A stretch of DNA of 64,000 nucleotides from Rhizobium subbaraonis (GCF_900220975.1 NZ_OBQD01000005.1:263447-327446); one strand, 5' to 3'. Numbered from the stretch's first letter, positions 8,737 through 19,813 are shown. Notes: a model not told the origin generated them from the letters alone. Made by a program: numbers and translations.

Positions 8737-9933
8737 ATGGCTGATGCCTACCGGATACGCGTCGTCCAGTCTTTTGCCGAGATCCCGGCGGATCGCTGGG
8801 CGCGCCTTTCCGGAGCCGCGCGCGGCCTGTCCGGCACGGCATACAATCCCTTCGTCAGCCATGCCTTCCTGTCCTCGCTGGAAGAATCGGGCTCCGCCAC
8901 GGCAAGGTCTGGCTGGCTCGGCCAACACCTGCTGCTGGAACAGGAAGACGGAACGCTGCTGGGGGCAGCAATCGCCTATCTGAAGAACCACAGCCAGGGC
9001 GAATACGTCTTCGACCACGGCTGGGCCGACGCCTTCGAGCGGGCCGGCGGACGGTATTATCCGAAGCTGCAGGCCTCCATCCCGTTTACTCCGGCGACCG
9101 GGCCGCGACTTCTTCATCGGCACGATCTCGACCCCGCCCCGGTGCGCCGGGCGCTGGCCGGCGGACTTCGCGAACTGGCGCGCCGCAACGAACTGTCCTC
9201 CGTCCACGTCACCTTCGTAGAGGCGGACGAAATGCCGGCGCTCGAGGAAGCCGGATTCCTGCACCGCACCGACCAGCAGTTTCATTTCCTCAATACGGGC
9301 TATGGTTCCCACGACGACTTCCTGCAGACGCTGGCCTCCCGCAAGCGCAAGGCGCTGAAGAAGGAGCGGCGCTCCGCGCTGGAGAATGGAATCGAGATCG
9401 ACTGGCTGACCGGCGACGACCTGACCGAAGACATCTGGGACCAGTTTTTCGCCTTCTACATGGATACGGGCGGGCGCAAGTGGGGACGCCCCTACCTGAC
9501 CCGGCAATTCTATTCGCTGATCGGCGAGCGCATGGCCAGCGACATCCTGCTGGTCATGGCCAGGCGCGGCGGGCGTTACATCGCCGGCGCCATCAATTTC
9601 ATCGGCGGGGATGCGCTCTATGGCCGCCACTGGGGCTGCATCGAGGATCATCCCTACCTCCATTTCGAGGTCTGCTACCATCAGGCGATCGATTTCGCGA
9701 TCGCCCATGGTCTCGGCTGCGTCGAAGCCGGTGCGCAGGGAGAGCACAAGCTGGCGCGCGGCTATATGCCGGTGACGACGCACTCGGCCCACTACATCAC
9801 CCACCCCGGACTTCGCCGCGCGGTGGCGGATTATCTGGAACGCGAACGCCGCGACGTCGCCGAGACCGGCGAATGGCTGGCCGAGCACGGGCCATTCCGC
9901 AAGGGCGGCCAGCGCCCTCCGGATCAGGACTGA
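8737..9933 (+). CDS. COG3146 (DUF482) peptidogalycan/FemAB-like acyltransferase
   Basis: 398-residue protein resembling the COG3146/PF04339 family of predicted N-acyltransferases with a double GNAT fold, related to FemAB-type enzymes. Visible family features are an RWARLSG start region, the basic segment SRKRKALKKERR near the middle and GAINFIGGDALYGRHWGC, then GAQGEHKLARGYMP. No signal peptide or membrane helix. The substrate is not known for this group. It directly follows the phosphodiesterase gene and precedes a HIT protein by 60 bp, so it is probably co-transcribed. Confidence 0.8.
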   Translation: MADAYRIRVVQSFAEIPADRWARLSGAARGLSGTAYNPFVSHAFLSSLEESGSATARSGWLGQHLLLEQEDGTLLGAAIAYLKNHSQGEYVFDHGWADAFERAGGRYYPKLQASIPFTPATGPRLLHRHDLDPAPVRRALAGGLRELARRNELSSVHVTFVEADEMPALEEAGFLHRTDQQFHFLNTGYGSHDDFLQTLASRKRKALKKERRSALENGIEIDWLTGDDLTEDIWDQFFAFYMDTGGRKWGRPYLTRQFYSLIGERMASDILLVMARRGGRYIAGAINFIGGDALYGRHWGCIEDHPYLHFEVCYHQAIDFAIAHGLGCVEAGAQGEHKLARGYMPVTTHSAHYITHPGLRRAVADYLERERRDVAETGEWLAEHGPFRKGGQRPPDQD

Positions 9934-9993
9934 CCTCCCTTGCCCCGCAGCAAACCATTCCGGCCACTGGCCGCACATTCAGAGGAGACAGAA

Positions 9994-10419
9994 ATGAGCA
10001 CCTACGATTCCGGCAATATCTTCGCCAAGATCCTTCGCGGGGAAATCCCCTCGCACAAGGTGTACGAGGACGGGCATGCGCTGGCTTTCATGGACGTGAT
10101 GCCGCAGGGTACCGGGCATACGCTGGTGATACCCAAGGCGCCGTCGCGCAACATCCTCGACGCCGATCCTCAGACGCTTTCGCAGGTGATGCCCGTCGTG
10201 CAGAAAATCGCGATTGCGGCCAAGGAGGCCTTCGAGGCGGATGGCGTCACCGTGATCCAGTTCAACGAACCGGCATCCGGCCAGACGATCTACCACCTTC
10301 ATTTCCACGTCATCCCCCGCTTCGAGGGCGTAGCGCTGAAGCCGCATTCCGGGACGATGGAAGACCAGGGTATACTGGCGGCGAACGCGAAAAAGCTGCG
10401 CGAAGCGCTCGGCGCCTGA
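9994..10419 (+). CDS. HIT family (histidine triad) hydrolase
   Basis: 141-residue histidine-triad protein, probably a nucleotide phosphoramidase or dinucleotide hydrolase. The active-site triad appears as HLHFHV (residues about 99-104) after the conserved NEPASGQTIYH. The N terminus SGNIFAKILRGEIP is the usual HIT opening. The ATG at 9994 was chosen because AGAGGAG ends 7 nt before it; an upstream in-frame codon at 9940 lacks support. The gene ends the plus-strand run and converges on azlD across a strong inverted repeat. Confidence 0.93.
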   Translation: MSTYDSGNIFAKILRGEIPSHKVYEDGHALAFMDVMPQGTGHTLVIPKAPSRNILDADPQTLSQVMPVVQKIAIAAKEAFEADGVTVIQFNEPASGQTIYHLHFHVIPRFEGVALKPHSGTMEDQGILAANAKKLREALGA

Positions 10420-10431
10420 CGCCGCGATCAC

Positions 10432-10465
10432 CCTTGTCCTTGGCGCTCAGACGCCGAGGACAAGG
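10432..10465. terminator. 14-bp inverted repeat between HIT gene and azlD
   Basis: Arms at 10432-10445 and 10452-10465, 14 bp with a single wobble position and a 6-nt loop. The azlD stop codon (10447-10449, minus strand) lies in the loop. The two flanking genes converge here, so the hairpin could stop both transcripts, but neither side has a good U-run. Confidence 0.45.
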
Positions 10466-10788
10466 AGTCCGAAGGCAAGCGCTCCCATGGCAGCCGCGAT
10501 GCCGGCAAGCTGGTTGCGGCGGAAGGCAAAGAAGGCGGCAGCCCCGATCGCGATTGCTCCGACCCGCAGCCAGAGCGGCGAGGTCTCCAGTTCGCCGGTC
10601 GGATAGACGATCAGCTTGGCAATGACGGCCGCCACCAGCGCCGTCGCCACCGCTCTCACCCAGTTCATCGTCTCCGAATTCTCATCGATCCTGTTGCCAG
10701 CGAGCACGCCCAGCCAGCGCCAGATGTCGGTTGCCAGCCAGCCGGCAACGGCAATGAAGATGTAAGGCCAGAGCGCGTCGACGGTCAC
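10447..10788 (-). CDS. azlD: AzlD-domain branched-chain amino acid transport subunit
   Basis: Small membrane protein of 113 residues with three or four hydrophobic segments, matching AzlD, the partner of AzlC in exporting branched-chain amino acids and analogues. It starts at GTG 10788, overlapping the azlC stop by four bases (GTGA), the usual coupled arrangement. The substrate is inferred from the family only. Confidence 0.85.
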   Translation of the reverse strand: MTVDALWPYIFIAVAGWLATDIWRWLGVLAGNRIDENSETMNWVRAVATALVAAVIAKLIVYPTGELETSPLWLRVGAIAIGAAAFFAFRRNQLAGIAAAMGALAFGLLVLGV

Positions 10789-11531
10789 GGCGCGTTCCCC
10801 GCCTGACGCAGGCGCCAGTGCCGCTCGCCCGCCCAGGCGAGCGTCCCGCCGATCACGCCTGCGAGCAGGATGTCGAACTCCGGCGCCACTTCATGAAAAA
10901 GGACGCCCGACACCAGCCCAATGCCAAGCGCCCAGTAGATGACGCGGTGGCGGGCGGAGACCCAGATCGAACTCAGGAAATAGACGGGCGTGAGGAAGAA
11001 GAGGCATGCCCCGACAATCGGCGGAAACTGCGCCACCAGGAAGTAGGCGATGCCGACCAGGAGCACGTTTGCCAGGGTGAGCGTTATGCTGAAGCCCGCG
11101 AAATAGGCTACCCGCCCCGACCGTGGCACATGATGCGCCCGCTCCATGGCAAAGACCCAGGCCGTGATGGCGACGAAATGCGACAGGACAAGCAGGAGCC
11201 AGGTCGGCGTGCTGCGCGTGCGGATTTCCGGCACCAGTGCCGCCACCATCGGCATCATGCGCACTGAGGACAGCGTCACCGCGATGAACGCGGTCAGCAG
11301 GTTGGCCCCGGACAACATCGTGCCGACAAGTATGACCTTGGCCGGCAGCGCCCAGACCACGCCGGTCATGAACATCACCTGCTCCACCGGCACTCCGACT
11401 TCGGCCGTAAACGCCGCGAAGCCGACGAAGGAGAGCATCAGGATGATCGCGGGCACGCTCCAGAGACCGCGCATGCCCTGAACGAACCAGTAACGGCTCG
11501 TCTGTCCATCGATTGTCGCCTCGGCTTCCAT
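10785..11531 (-). CDS. azlC: AzlC family branched-chain amino acid exporter subunit
   Basis: Integral membrane protein of 248 residues with about seven hydrophobic helices, matching AzlC. The segment GVVWALPAKVILVGTMLSGA resembles the conserved core of the family. The start is uncertain: ATG 11531 has GGGA 6 nt upstream, while ATG 11537 and TTG 11546 in the same frame are poorer. The gene lies after the clpA terminator hairpin and is coupled to azlD. Confidence 0.85.
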   Translation of the reverse strand: MEAEATIDGQTSRYWFVQGMRGLWSVPAIILMLSFVGFAAFTAEVGVPVEQVMFMTGVVWALPAKVILVGTMLSGANLLTAFIAVTLSSVRMMPMVAALVPEIRTRSTPTWLLLVLSHFVAITAWVFAMERAHHVPRSGRVAYFAGFSITLTLANVLLVGIAYFLVAQFPPIVGACLFFLTPVYFLSSIWVSARHRVIYWALGIGLVSGVLFHEVAPEFDILLAGVIGGTLAWAGERHWRLRQAGNAP

Positions 11532-11557
11532 CTTCATTCCCGGCAATACACATGAAA

Positions 11558-11583
11558 ATGCCGGGCGGTTTCCCGCCCGGCAT
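11558..11583 (-). terminator. Rho-independent terminator after clpA
   Basis: Perfect 11-bp stem (11558-11568 with 11573-11583), loop TTTC, GC-rich, followed on the minus strand by a short T-run. It is 21 nt past the clpA stop and upstream of azlC, so it most likely ends the clpS-clpA transcript. Confidence 0.7.
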
Positions 11584-11603
11584 CGGACCTGCGTCGGCAG
11601 GCT

Positions 11604-14093
<2,490 letters not shown>

Positions 14094-14102
14094 GTTATGT
14101 CC

Positions 14103-14453
14103 TCATTTCTTTTCCATGACACATTGCAGCGGATGCTGGTGCTGGCGGGAGAAATCCATCACCTGTGTCACTTTGGTTTCGGCAACCTCGTAGGTAAAAA
14201 CGCCACACTCACCCACGCCGTGATTATGCACGTGGAGCATGATCCGCGTCGCAGCCTCTCGGTCCTTCTGGAAGAACCGCTCGAGGATATGGATCACGAA
14301 CTCCATCGGCGTGTAGTCATCGTTCAACAGCAAAACCCGATAGAGGCTCGGCTTCTTCGTTTTCGGCTTCGTGCGGGTGATGACGGAAGTGCTGCGACCC
14401 GGAGTGTCGCCGCTTCCTTCATTGCCCTGCAACCGGACCGGTATCGCATTCAT
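14103..14453 (-). CDS. clpS: ATP-dependent Clp protease adaptor ClpS
   Basis: Adaptor that delivers N-degron substrates to ClpA. The 116-residue protein has a basic flexible N-terminal stretch and the conserved ClpS core: [20 protein letters not shown], then [17 protein letters not shown]. The DD and TPMEFV residues line the pocket for N-terminal destabilising residues. It is immediately upstream of clpA. A promoter candidate lies about 100 bp upstream. Confidence 0.95.
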   Translation of the reverse strand: MNAIPVRLQGNEGSGDTPGRSTSVITRTKPKTKKPSLYRVLLLNDDYTPMEFVIHILERFFQKDREAATRIMLHVHNHGVGECGVFTYEVAETKVTQVMDFSRQHQHPLQCVMEKK

Positions 14454-14553
14454 TCCAGTTCATTCCTCGTGAGCACGGCTCTCGCATGGGAAGCAGCCGC
14501 GGCGGCGATGATTGCCGTCATCATGCCTACGTAATCTAGTGGTTTCTTGCGGG

Positions 14554-14582
14554 ATTTTAAGGCCCCCGCGTCGTCCTGCAAG
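14554..14582 (-). promoter_or_regulatory. Candidate housekeeping promoter of clpS-clpA
   Basis: On the minus strand, CTTGCA (14577-14582) and TAAAAT (14554-14559) are separated by 17 nt. This fits a sigma-70 type promoter, and the CTTG element resembles rhizobial -35 regions. It lies about 100 nt before the clpS ATG. Call made by eye. Confidence 0.42.
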
Positions 14583-14771
14583 GATAATCCAGCCGCGGGG
14601 GATTGAAAGCGGGAAAATTGTGCGACACCCCGCGATTTGACGAGCCGCCGCCTGCTTCCCCACATTAGCCGCCCACGCGACCGCTGCAAAGGCCGCATAC
14701 CATTCGCCTGACGGCGCATTCCACCTCCGCATTCCGCTCTCGCTGGCGGAACGACGGGGAACGGCGGAACG

Positions 14772-14800
14772 AAAAAGGCGATGCCGTCGCCGGCATCGCC
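14772..14800 (-). terminator. Rho-independent terminator after fpr
   Basis: Perfect 9-bp stem GGCGATGCC/GGCATCGCC (14777-14785 with 14792-14800), 6-nt loop, followed on the minus strand by five T. It begins 27 nt past the fpr stop. Confidence 0.78.
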
Positions 14801-14826
14801 CCCAAATCAGGCACTGCCGTACACGC

Positions 14827-15639
14827 TCAATCGACGAAGGCGCGCTCGATCACGAATTCACCGGGCTTGTTGTTCGCCCCTTCCGTCAGACCGGCCTGCT
14901 CGAGCAGAAGCTTGGTCTCCTTCAGCATGCCCGTCGAACCGCAGATCATCGCCCGATCGATCGCGGGATCGAACGGATCGACGCCGAGATCCGCAAACAT
15001 CTTGCCGTTGCTGATCAGGTCGGTGATGCGGCCCTGATAAGGGAACGCCTCGCGGGTCACGGTGGCGTAGTGGCGCAGCTTGCCTCCGACCACCTCCGAT
15101 AGAAGTTCGTCCTGCGCGATCTCCTCAACCAGATCGAATCCGTACTTCAGCTCGGACACCTCCCGGCAGGTATGGGTAAGGATGACCTCGTCAAACTTCT
15201 CATAGGTCTCCGGATCGCGGATGAGGCTTGCGAACGGCGCAATGCCCGTACCGGTAGAGAACATGTAGAGGCGCTTGCCGGGCGTCAGTGCGTCGAGCAC
15301 CAGCGTGCCTGTCGGCTTCTTGCGCATCAGAACCTGGTCGCCCTGCTTGATCTGCTGCAGATGCGAGGTCAGCGGACCGTCCGGAACCTTGATCGAGAAG
15401 AATTCCAGCTCCTCGTCCCAGGCAGGGCTTGCGATCGAATAGGCACGATAGACCGGCTTGCCCTCCACCATCAGGCCGATCATGGCGAATTCGCCAGAAC
15501 GGAAGCGGAAGCCGTCCGGACGCGTCATGCGGAAACGGAAGAGACGGTCAGTATAGTGCTGCACGCTCGTCACCTTCTCGGCATAGACGCCGGCGGGAAC
15601 GGTGGCTGCGAGATCTTCGGTCTTTGCGGGCGCGTTCAT
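14827..15639 (-). CDS. fpr: Ferredoxin-NADP(+) reductase
   Basis: FAD enzyme that moves electrons between NADPH and ferredoxin/flavodoxin. The 270-residue protein has the FAD-binding region FRFRSGEFAMIG and RAYSIASP, then the NADP domain with YMFSTGTGIAPFASLIRDPE and the end motif GEFVIERAFVD. The ATG at 15639 gives the standard bacterial length; the longer upstream frame has no support. It stands beside the cysteine operon but is separated by the operon's terminator. It could keep the ferredoxin that feeds CysI reduced, which is inference from position. Confidence 0.94.
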   Translation of the reverse strand: MNAPAKTEDLAATVPAGVYAEKVTSVQHYTDRLFRFRMTRPDGFRFRSGEFAMIGLMVEGKPVYRAYSIASPAWDEELEFFSIKVPDGPLTSHLQQIKQGDQVLMRKKPTGTLVLDALTPGKRLYMFSTGTGIAPFASLIRDPETYEKFDEVILTHTCREVSELKYGFDLVEEIAQDELLSEVVGGKLRHYATVTREAFPYQGRITDLISNGKMFADLGVDPFDPAIDRAMICGSTGMLKETKLLLEQAGLTEGANNKPGEFVIERAFVD

Positions 15640-15800
15640 GCGTGGTCGGTTCCTGCGGTCAAAGCTGATGTCGTATAGGCAGATATTATAACCTGACCGC
15701 GGAAGGAAGGCATCGCGTTCCAAAGGAAGCGGCCATGCGCAAATTGCATTTCAACGGTCGCGGTATGATTGCACGCCCTATATAATGTGCAGCGCAGCAA

Positions 15801-15843
15801 GAGAAAAGGCCCGCCCTCCGGCGAAACCGGAAAACGAGCCTTT
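15801..15843 (-). terminator. Terminator of the cysG-DUF2849-cysI-DUF934 operon
   Basis: Outer arms AAAGGC (15805-15810) and GCCTTT (15838-15843) enclose an inner TCCGG/CCGGA hairpin. On the minus strand the structure ends with CCTTTTCTC. It lies just after the DUF934 stop, between that gene and fpr. Confidence 0.6.
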
Positions 15844-15858
15844 GCGCGACAAAATGCG

Positions 15859-16359
15859 TCAGCCGACGCGGCGCCAGCTGTAGGACTTTGCATCCGCCGA
15901 AGGACGCGCCGTCGGCTGGTAGTGATTGTCGATTCCGGGCAGGCGGTTTTCCGAAAGCCGCTTCAGCGCGGTCGCATTGGTGACGGCGAAACTGTCGATC
16001 CCACAGCGGAGCATCAGCGGGATCTGGTCGATCAGCACATCGCCCACCGCCCTCACCTCGCCCTTGAAACCGAGCCGCGAACGGAGCAGCGACGCATGGC
16101 TGAAGGCCCGGCCGTCGTTGAAGGCCGGGAAAGAAACCGCCACCAGTGCAATGCGGTCGAGATGGTCGACCAGCCGGCGCACGTCATCGGCCGGATTGAC
16201 CAGGACGCCGAAACCCTGCTCATCGCCTTCCGACACCTTCGCCAGAAAATCGTCAATGCCGAGGATCGCCTTCTCGTTCGAGCCGGCCTTGCTTTCCTCG
16301 CTCTCGATGACCCAGGGGTCGTCGGTGACGAAGCCCGTTTCGTTCCAGATTTTCGTCAT
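15859..16359 (-). CDS. DUF934 protein of the sulfite-reduction operon
   Basis: 166-residue cytosolic protein of the DUF934 family, found next to sulfite or nitrite reductase genes in proteobacteria and often annotated as an oxidoreductase without direct proof. The conserved core is visible: VLVNPADDV, then LVAVSFPAFNDGRAFSHA and LRSRLGFKGEVRAVGDVL, with RCGIDSF. The ATG at 16359 has GAGGAGA upstream. It is the last gene of the operon, 11 bp after cysI. Its job may be to support siroheme enzyme activity or assembly, but nothing in the sequence proves this. Confidence 0.88.
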   Translation of the reverse strand: MTKIWNETGFVTDDPWVIESEESKAGSNEKAILGIDDFLAKVSEGDEQGFGVLVNPADDVRRLVDHLDRIALVAVSFPAFNDGRAFSHASLLRSRLGFKGEVRAVGDVLIDQIPLMLRCGIDSFAVTNATALKRLSENRLPGIDNHYQPTARPSADAKSYSWRRVG

Positions 16360-16370
16360 GACAGTTCTCC

Positions 16371-18044
16371 TCAGGCTGCCGCGGCCGTCTTGTCACCGTA
16401 GAGCGCATCCTTGAACGGCTGCGGCCCGACGCGACGATAGGCGGTGAGGAAGGTTTCGGACGGATCGAGACGCAGGCCGAGATAGGTATCGACGATGACC
16501 TCGATTGCATCCGTCACCTTTTCCGGCTCGAAGCCCCGTCCGATGATTTCGCCGATCGACGTGTTCTCGTCGCCCGAACCGCCGAGCGTGATCTGGTAAA
16601 GCTCCTCGCCCTTCTTCTCCACCCCGAGCAGGCCGATATGGCCGACATGGTGGTGGCCGCAGGCGTTGATGCAGCCCGAGATCTTGATCTTCAGCTCACC
16701 GATCTCCGCCTGGCGCTCCGGCGAGCCGAAACGGGTGGAGATTTCCTGCGCCACCGGGATCGAGCGGGCGTTCGCCAGCGCGCAGTAGTCCAACCCGGGA
16801 CAGGCGATGATGTCGGTGATCAGCCCGGCGTTCGCGGTGGCGAGCCCGGCCGCGACCAGCGCGCGGTAGACGGGCTCGAGATCGGCCAGCGCAACATGCG
16901 GCAGGATCAGGTTCTGCTCATGGCTGACGCGGATCTCGTCGAACGCGTATTCCTGGGCGATGTCGGCCACCGCATCCATCTGCGCATCGGTCGCATCCCC
17001 CGGAATGCCGCCAATGGGCTTCAGGGAGATAGTGACCATGCCATAGTCGGGATGCTTGTGCGGCTGGACGTTCTGCTGCACCCAGCGGGCAAAATCGGCA
17101 TCCGCCTTCTTCCACTGTGCGAGCTGCGCCCAGCCTTCCGCGCGCGGCTCCAGCGCCGGCGGCGCGAAATAGGCGGTGATCGCCGCGATATCCTGCTCGG
17201 GCAGCTTCAGCTCGGTGTTCTTGAGTTCGGCGAACTCGACTTCCACCTGACGCGCCAGTTCCTCCGCCCCGGTCTCGTGCACGAGGATCTTGATGCGGGC
17301 CTTGTACTTATTGTCGCGCCGGCCGTGCAGGTTGTACACCCGCATGATCGCCGTCGTATACGACAGAAGGTCCTCTTCCGGCAGGAAGTCGCGGATCTTC
17401 TTGGCGATCATCGGCGTGCGGCCCTGTCCGCCGCCGACATAGACCGCAAAGCCGATCTCGCCCTTTTCGTTCTTCTTCAGATGCAGGCCGATGTCATGCA
17501 CCTGGATCGCGGCGCGGTCGCGCTCGGCACCGGTAACGGCGATCTTGAACTTGCGCGGCAGGAAGGAGAATTCCGGATGGACGGAGGACCACTGGCGCAG
17601 TATCTCGGCATAGGGACGCGGATCGGCAACCTCGTCGGCAGCCGCACCGGCGAAATGGTCGGCCGTGACATTGCGGATGCAGTTGCCAGACGTCTGGATC
17701 GCGTGCATTTCGACGGATGCCAGATCGGCGAGCGCGTCCGGCAGTTCGGAAAGCTTCGGCCAGTTGTACTGGATGTTCTGCCGCGTGGTGAAATGTCCGT
17801 AGCCGCGGTCGTACTTGCGTGCGACATGGGCGAGCATACGCATCTGCCGGCTGTTCATCGTACCGTAGGGAACGGCTACGCGCAGCATGTAGGCATGAAG
17901 CTGCAGGTAGACGCCGTTCATCAGGCGCAGCGGTTTAAAGGCATCCTCCGAAAGCTCGCCGGAGAGGCGTCGGGCGACCTGGTCGCGAAACTGGGCGACG
18001 CGGTCGTTGACGAAGGCGTGGTCGAATTCATCGTAACGATACAT
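16371..18044 (-). CDS. cysI: Siroheme nitrite/sulfite reductase (CysI-type)
   Basis: Reduces sulfite to sulfide for cysteine synthesis. The 557-residue protein has the two-repeat siroheme reductase layout. The Fe4S4-siroheme cysteines are in CPGLDYCALANARS and CINACGHHHVGHIG near the C-terminal third. The N-terminal half has RMLAHVARKYDRGYGHFTTR and TSGNCIRNVTADHFAG. No CysJ flavoprotein gene is next to it, so electrons probably come from ferredoxin. It sits between DUF2849 (10-bp gap) and DUF934. A nitrite substrate cannot be fully excluded, but the cysG-DUF2849-cysI-DUF934 order is the assimilatory sulfite set. Confidence 0.92.
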   Translation of the reverse strand: MYRYDEFDHAFVNDRVAQFRDQVARRLSGELSEDAFKPLRLMNGVYLQLHAYMLRVAVPYGTMNSRQMRMLAHVARKYDRGYGHFTTRQNIQYNWPKLSELPDALADLASVEMHAIQTSGNCIRNVTADHFAGAAADEVADPRPYAEILRQWSSVHPEFSFLPRKFKIAVTGAERDRAAIQVHDIGLHLKKNEKGEIGFAVYVGGGQGRTPMIAKKIRDFLPEEDLLSYTTAIMRVYNLHGRRDNKYKARIKILVHETGAEELARQVEVEFAELKNTELKLPEQDIAAITAYFAPPALEPRAEGWAQLAQWKKADADFARWVQQNVQPHKHPDYGMVTISLKPIGGIPGDATDAQMDAVADIAQEYAFDEIRVSHEQNLILPHVALADLEPVYRALVAAGLATANAGLITDIIACPGLDYCALANARSIPVAQEISTRFGSPERQAEIGELKIKISGCINACGHHHVGHIGLLGVEKKGEELYQITLGGSGDENTSIGEIIGRGFEPEKVTDAIEVIVDTYLGLRLDPSETFLTAYRRVGPQPFKDALYGDKTAAAA

Positions 18045-18054
18045 GTGTTGTCCT

Positions 18055-18372
18055 TCAGGCGACGGCCGAACGGATTGCGCTCAGGCCGGCATAGCCGGCT
18101 GCATAGGGAATGGTCGGGCCGGCTGCCCGGATACGCTCGCGCATCCGCAACGGCCGCAGCACGCCATCGACCTCTTCGACGTCTACGACATTGACGTCAA
18201 CAACCTTGTTGTCGGCAAAGGCCTGCTTGCCGGTCGCCTCGAGCGCCTCGACGGCCTCCTTGTGGCGCGCCACGAAGGCTTCCTGCAGAGATTCGTTCCA
18301 GTTGCCCGCGGCATCGAGCCAGACGGATATGCCGTCCGACAGCCGGTTTGCGGTCAGAACCTTGTCTGTCAT
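18055..18372 (-). CDS. DUF2849 protein of the sulfite-reduction operon
   Basis: 105-residue protein of the DUF2849 family, recurrent between cysG and cysI in alphaproteobacteria. It has VLTANRLSDGISVWLD at the start and DVEEVDGVLRPLRMRERIRAAGPT in the second half. There is no signal, membrane segment or cysteine. The ATG lies one base after the cysG stop with GGGAG upstream, so it is co-translated with cysG. The function is unknown; a link to siroheme delivery to CysI is guesswork from position. Confidence 0.87.
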   Translation of the reverse strand: MTDKVLTANRLSDGISVWLDAAGNWNESLQEAFVARHKEAVEALEATGKQAFADNKVVDVNVVDVEEVDGVLRPLRMRERIRAAGPTIPYAAGYAGLSAIRSAVA

Positions 18373-18373
18373 G

Positions 18374-19813
18374 TCATGCTCCCTGCAATACTGCCTCCGC
18401 CGTGGCGCGGCTGCGCACGAGCGGAACGGATTGTGTGAAATTGGCGCCGGCCACCGCGTCGCCGATGATAACCATGACCGGGCCGGTCAATTCGTCGCGA
18501 TTCTCGAGGTCCGACAGGTCCTTCAACGTGCCGTGCATCAGCCGTTTCTCCGCCCGGCTTGCATTCTCGATGACCGCCACCGTGGTTTCCGCCGGCAGGC
18601 CGGCCTGCATCAGACGTCCGGCGACCGAGGCCGCAACCGTCCGTCCCATGTAGACGGCGATGGTCGCCCCGGAGACGGCAAGCCGTGCCCAGTCGGGCAG
18701 AACGGCGCCGGTCAGATCGTGGCCGGTCGTGAACACAAGCGACGACGCCACGCCACGCAGCGTCAGCGGCAGCTCGAAATCGGCAGCGGCAGCGAATGCA
18801 GACGTAATGCCGGGGACGATCTCATAGGCAATTCCCGCCTCCCGCAGCGCCGACATCTCTTCCGCCGCGCGACCGTAGACCAGCGGATCGCCGGCCTTGA
18901 GGCGCACAACGCGTTTGCCGGCGCGACCGAGCTCCACCAGGAGCTCGTTGATCTCGTCCTGGGACTTCGAATGACAGCCCTTGCGCTTGCCGACGGAAAT
19001 CCGCTCGGCATCGCGGCGGCCCATATCTACGATCGCCTGCGGCACCAGCGCGTCATAGACGATCGCATCGGCCTCCATCATCACCCGCTGGGCGCGCAGG
19101 GTCAGGAGATCTTCCGCACCCGGCCCGGCGCCGACGAGCCAGACGCGCCCTTCCACCTTGTGCGATTCGGCCAGAAGCTGGGTCGCCTTGCGGCGCGCCA
19201 GGTCCTCGTTGCCTTCGCTCACGGCGTCGGCGACCTGTCCCTGGAAGAACTTGCGCCAGAAGAGCCGGCGCGTGACGCCGCGCGGCACCATGGCTTCGAC
19301 GGCATGCCGGTAGGATGCGGCAAGCGTCGCCAGCCGGCCAAGCGAAGGAGAGAGCATCTGATCCACTTGGCTGCGAATCATCTGGGCCAGAACCGGACCG
19401 GCCCCTTCGGTGCCGATGGCCACAGCGACCGGCGCGCGATTGACGAGCGCGGGCGTAAAGAAATCACAGAAGTCCGGCTGATCAACAGCGTTCACCGGAA
19501 TGCGCAGTTCGCGCGCCCGTGTCGCGATGGCCTGGTCGCGCGCGCCGTCACCCGTCGCGGCAAACACCAGACTGGCGCCGGTGAGATGCGCAACCGAAAC
19601 CTCTTCACGAACGACCCTGACGCCTTCATTGCCAAGATAACGGGCGAAGGCGGCTTCCAGCTCTTGCGAGACCACGACGATTTCGGCGTCGGTGTTGCGC
19701 AGCAGGCGGACCTTGGCATAGGCCTCGTCACCACCGCCCACGACAACTACCTTCTTCCCCTTCACGCGGAAGAAGGCCGGAAATACCGAAAGCTTTTCAC
19801 TGGTCTGCTGCAT
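18374..19813 (-). CDS. cysG: Siroheme synthase CysG (multifunctional)
   Basis: Converts uroporphyrinogen III to siroheme: C-terminal SAM methyltransferase plus N-terminal NAD-dependent dehydrogenase/ferrochelatase. The 479-residue protein has the Rossmann start KKVVVVGGGDEAYAKVRLL (residues about 20-38), a dimerisation linker, and the methyltransferase from about residue 215 with VWLVGAGPGAEDLLTLRA, VRLKAGDPLVYGRAAEE and YEIVPGITSA. The start is the ATG at 19813; an in-frame TTG at 19852 adds 13 residues but has a poor upstream site. It is the first gene of the operon and supplies the cofactor of the downstream reductase. Confidence 0.94.
   Translation of the reverse strand: MQQTSEKLSVFPAFFRVKGKKVVVVGGGDEAYAKVRLLRNTDAEIVVVSQELEAAFARYLGNEGVRVVREEVSVAHLTGASLVFAATGDGARDQAIATRARELRIPVNAVDQPDFCDFFTPALVNRAPVAVAIGTEGAGPVLAQMIRSQVDQMLSPSLGRLATLAASYRHAVEAMVPRGVTRRLFWRKFFQGQVADAVSEGNEDLARRKATQLLAESHKVEGRVWLVGAGPGAEDLLTLRAQRVMMEADAIVYDALVPQAIVDMGRRDAERISVGKRKGCHSKSQDEINELLVELGRAGKRVVRLKAGDPLVYGRAAEEMSALREAGIAYEIVPGITSAFAAAADFELPLTLRGVASSLVFTTGHDLTGAVLPDWARLAVSGATIAVYMGRTVAASVAGRLMQAGLPAETTVAVIENASRAEKRLMHGTLKDLSDLENRDELTGPVMVIIGDAVAGANFTQSVPLVRSRATAEAVLQGA

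Larger units (their letters stand above)
14454..14826. other. Intergenic region clpS-fpr, 373 bp
   Basis: Contains the clpS upstream region with a candidate promoter (14554-14582) and the fpr terminator (14772-14800). The open minus-strand frames here (about 90 codons) have Arg/Gly-biased, non-protein-like composition and overlap each other; I do not accept them as genes. Confidence 0.5.

Noticed and set aside
14450-14732. Two overlapping 90-codon frames upstream of clpS
   Set aside because: Same strand in different frames, Arg-biased, no ribosome site; the region has a promoter match instead.
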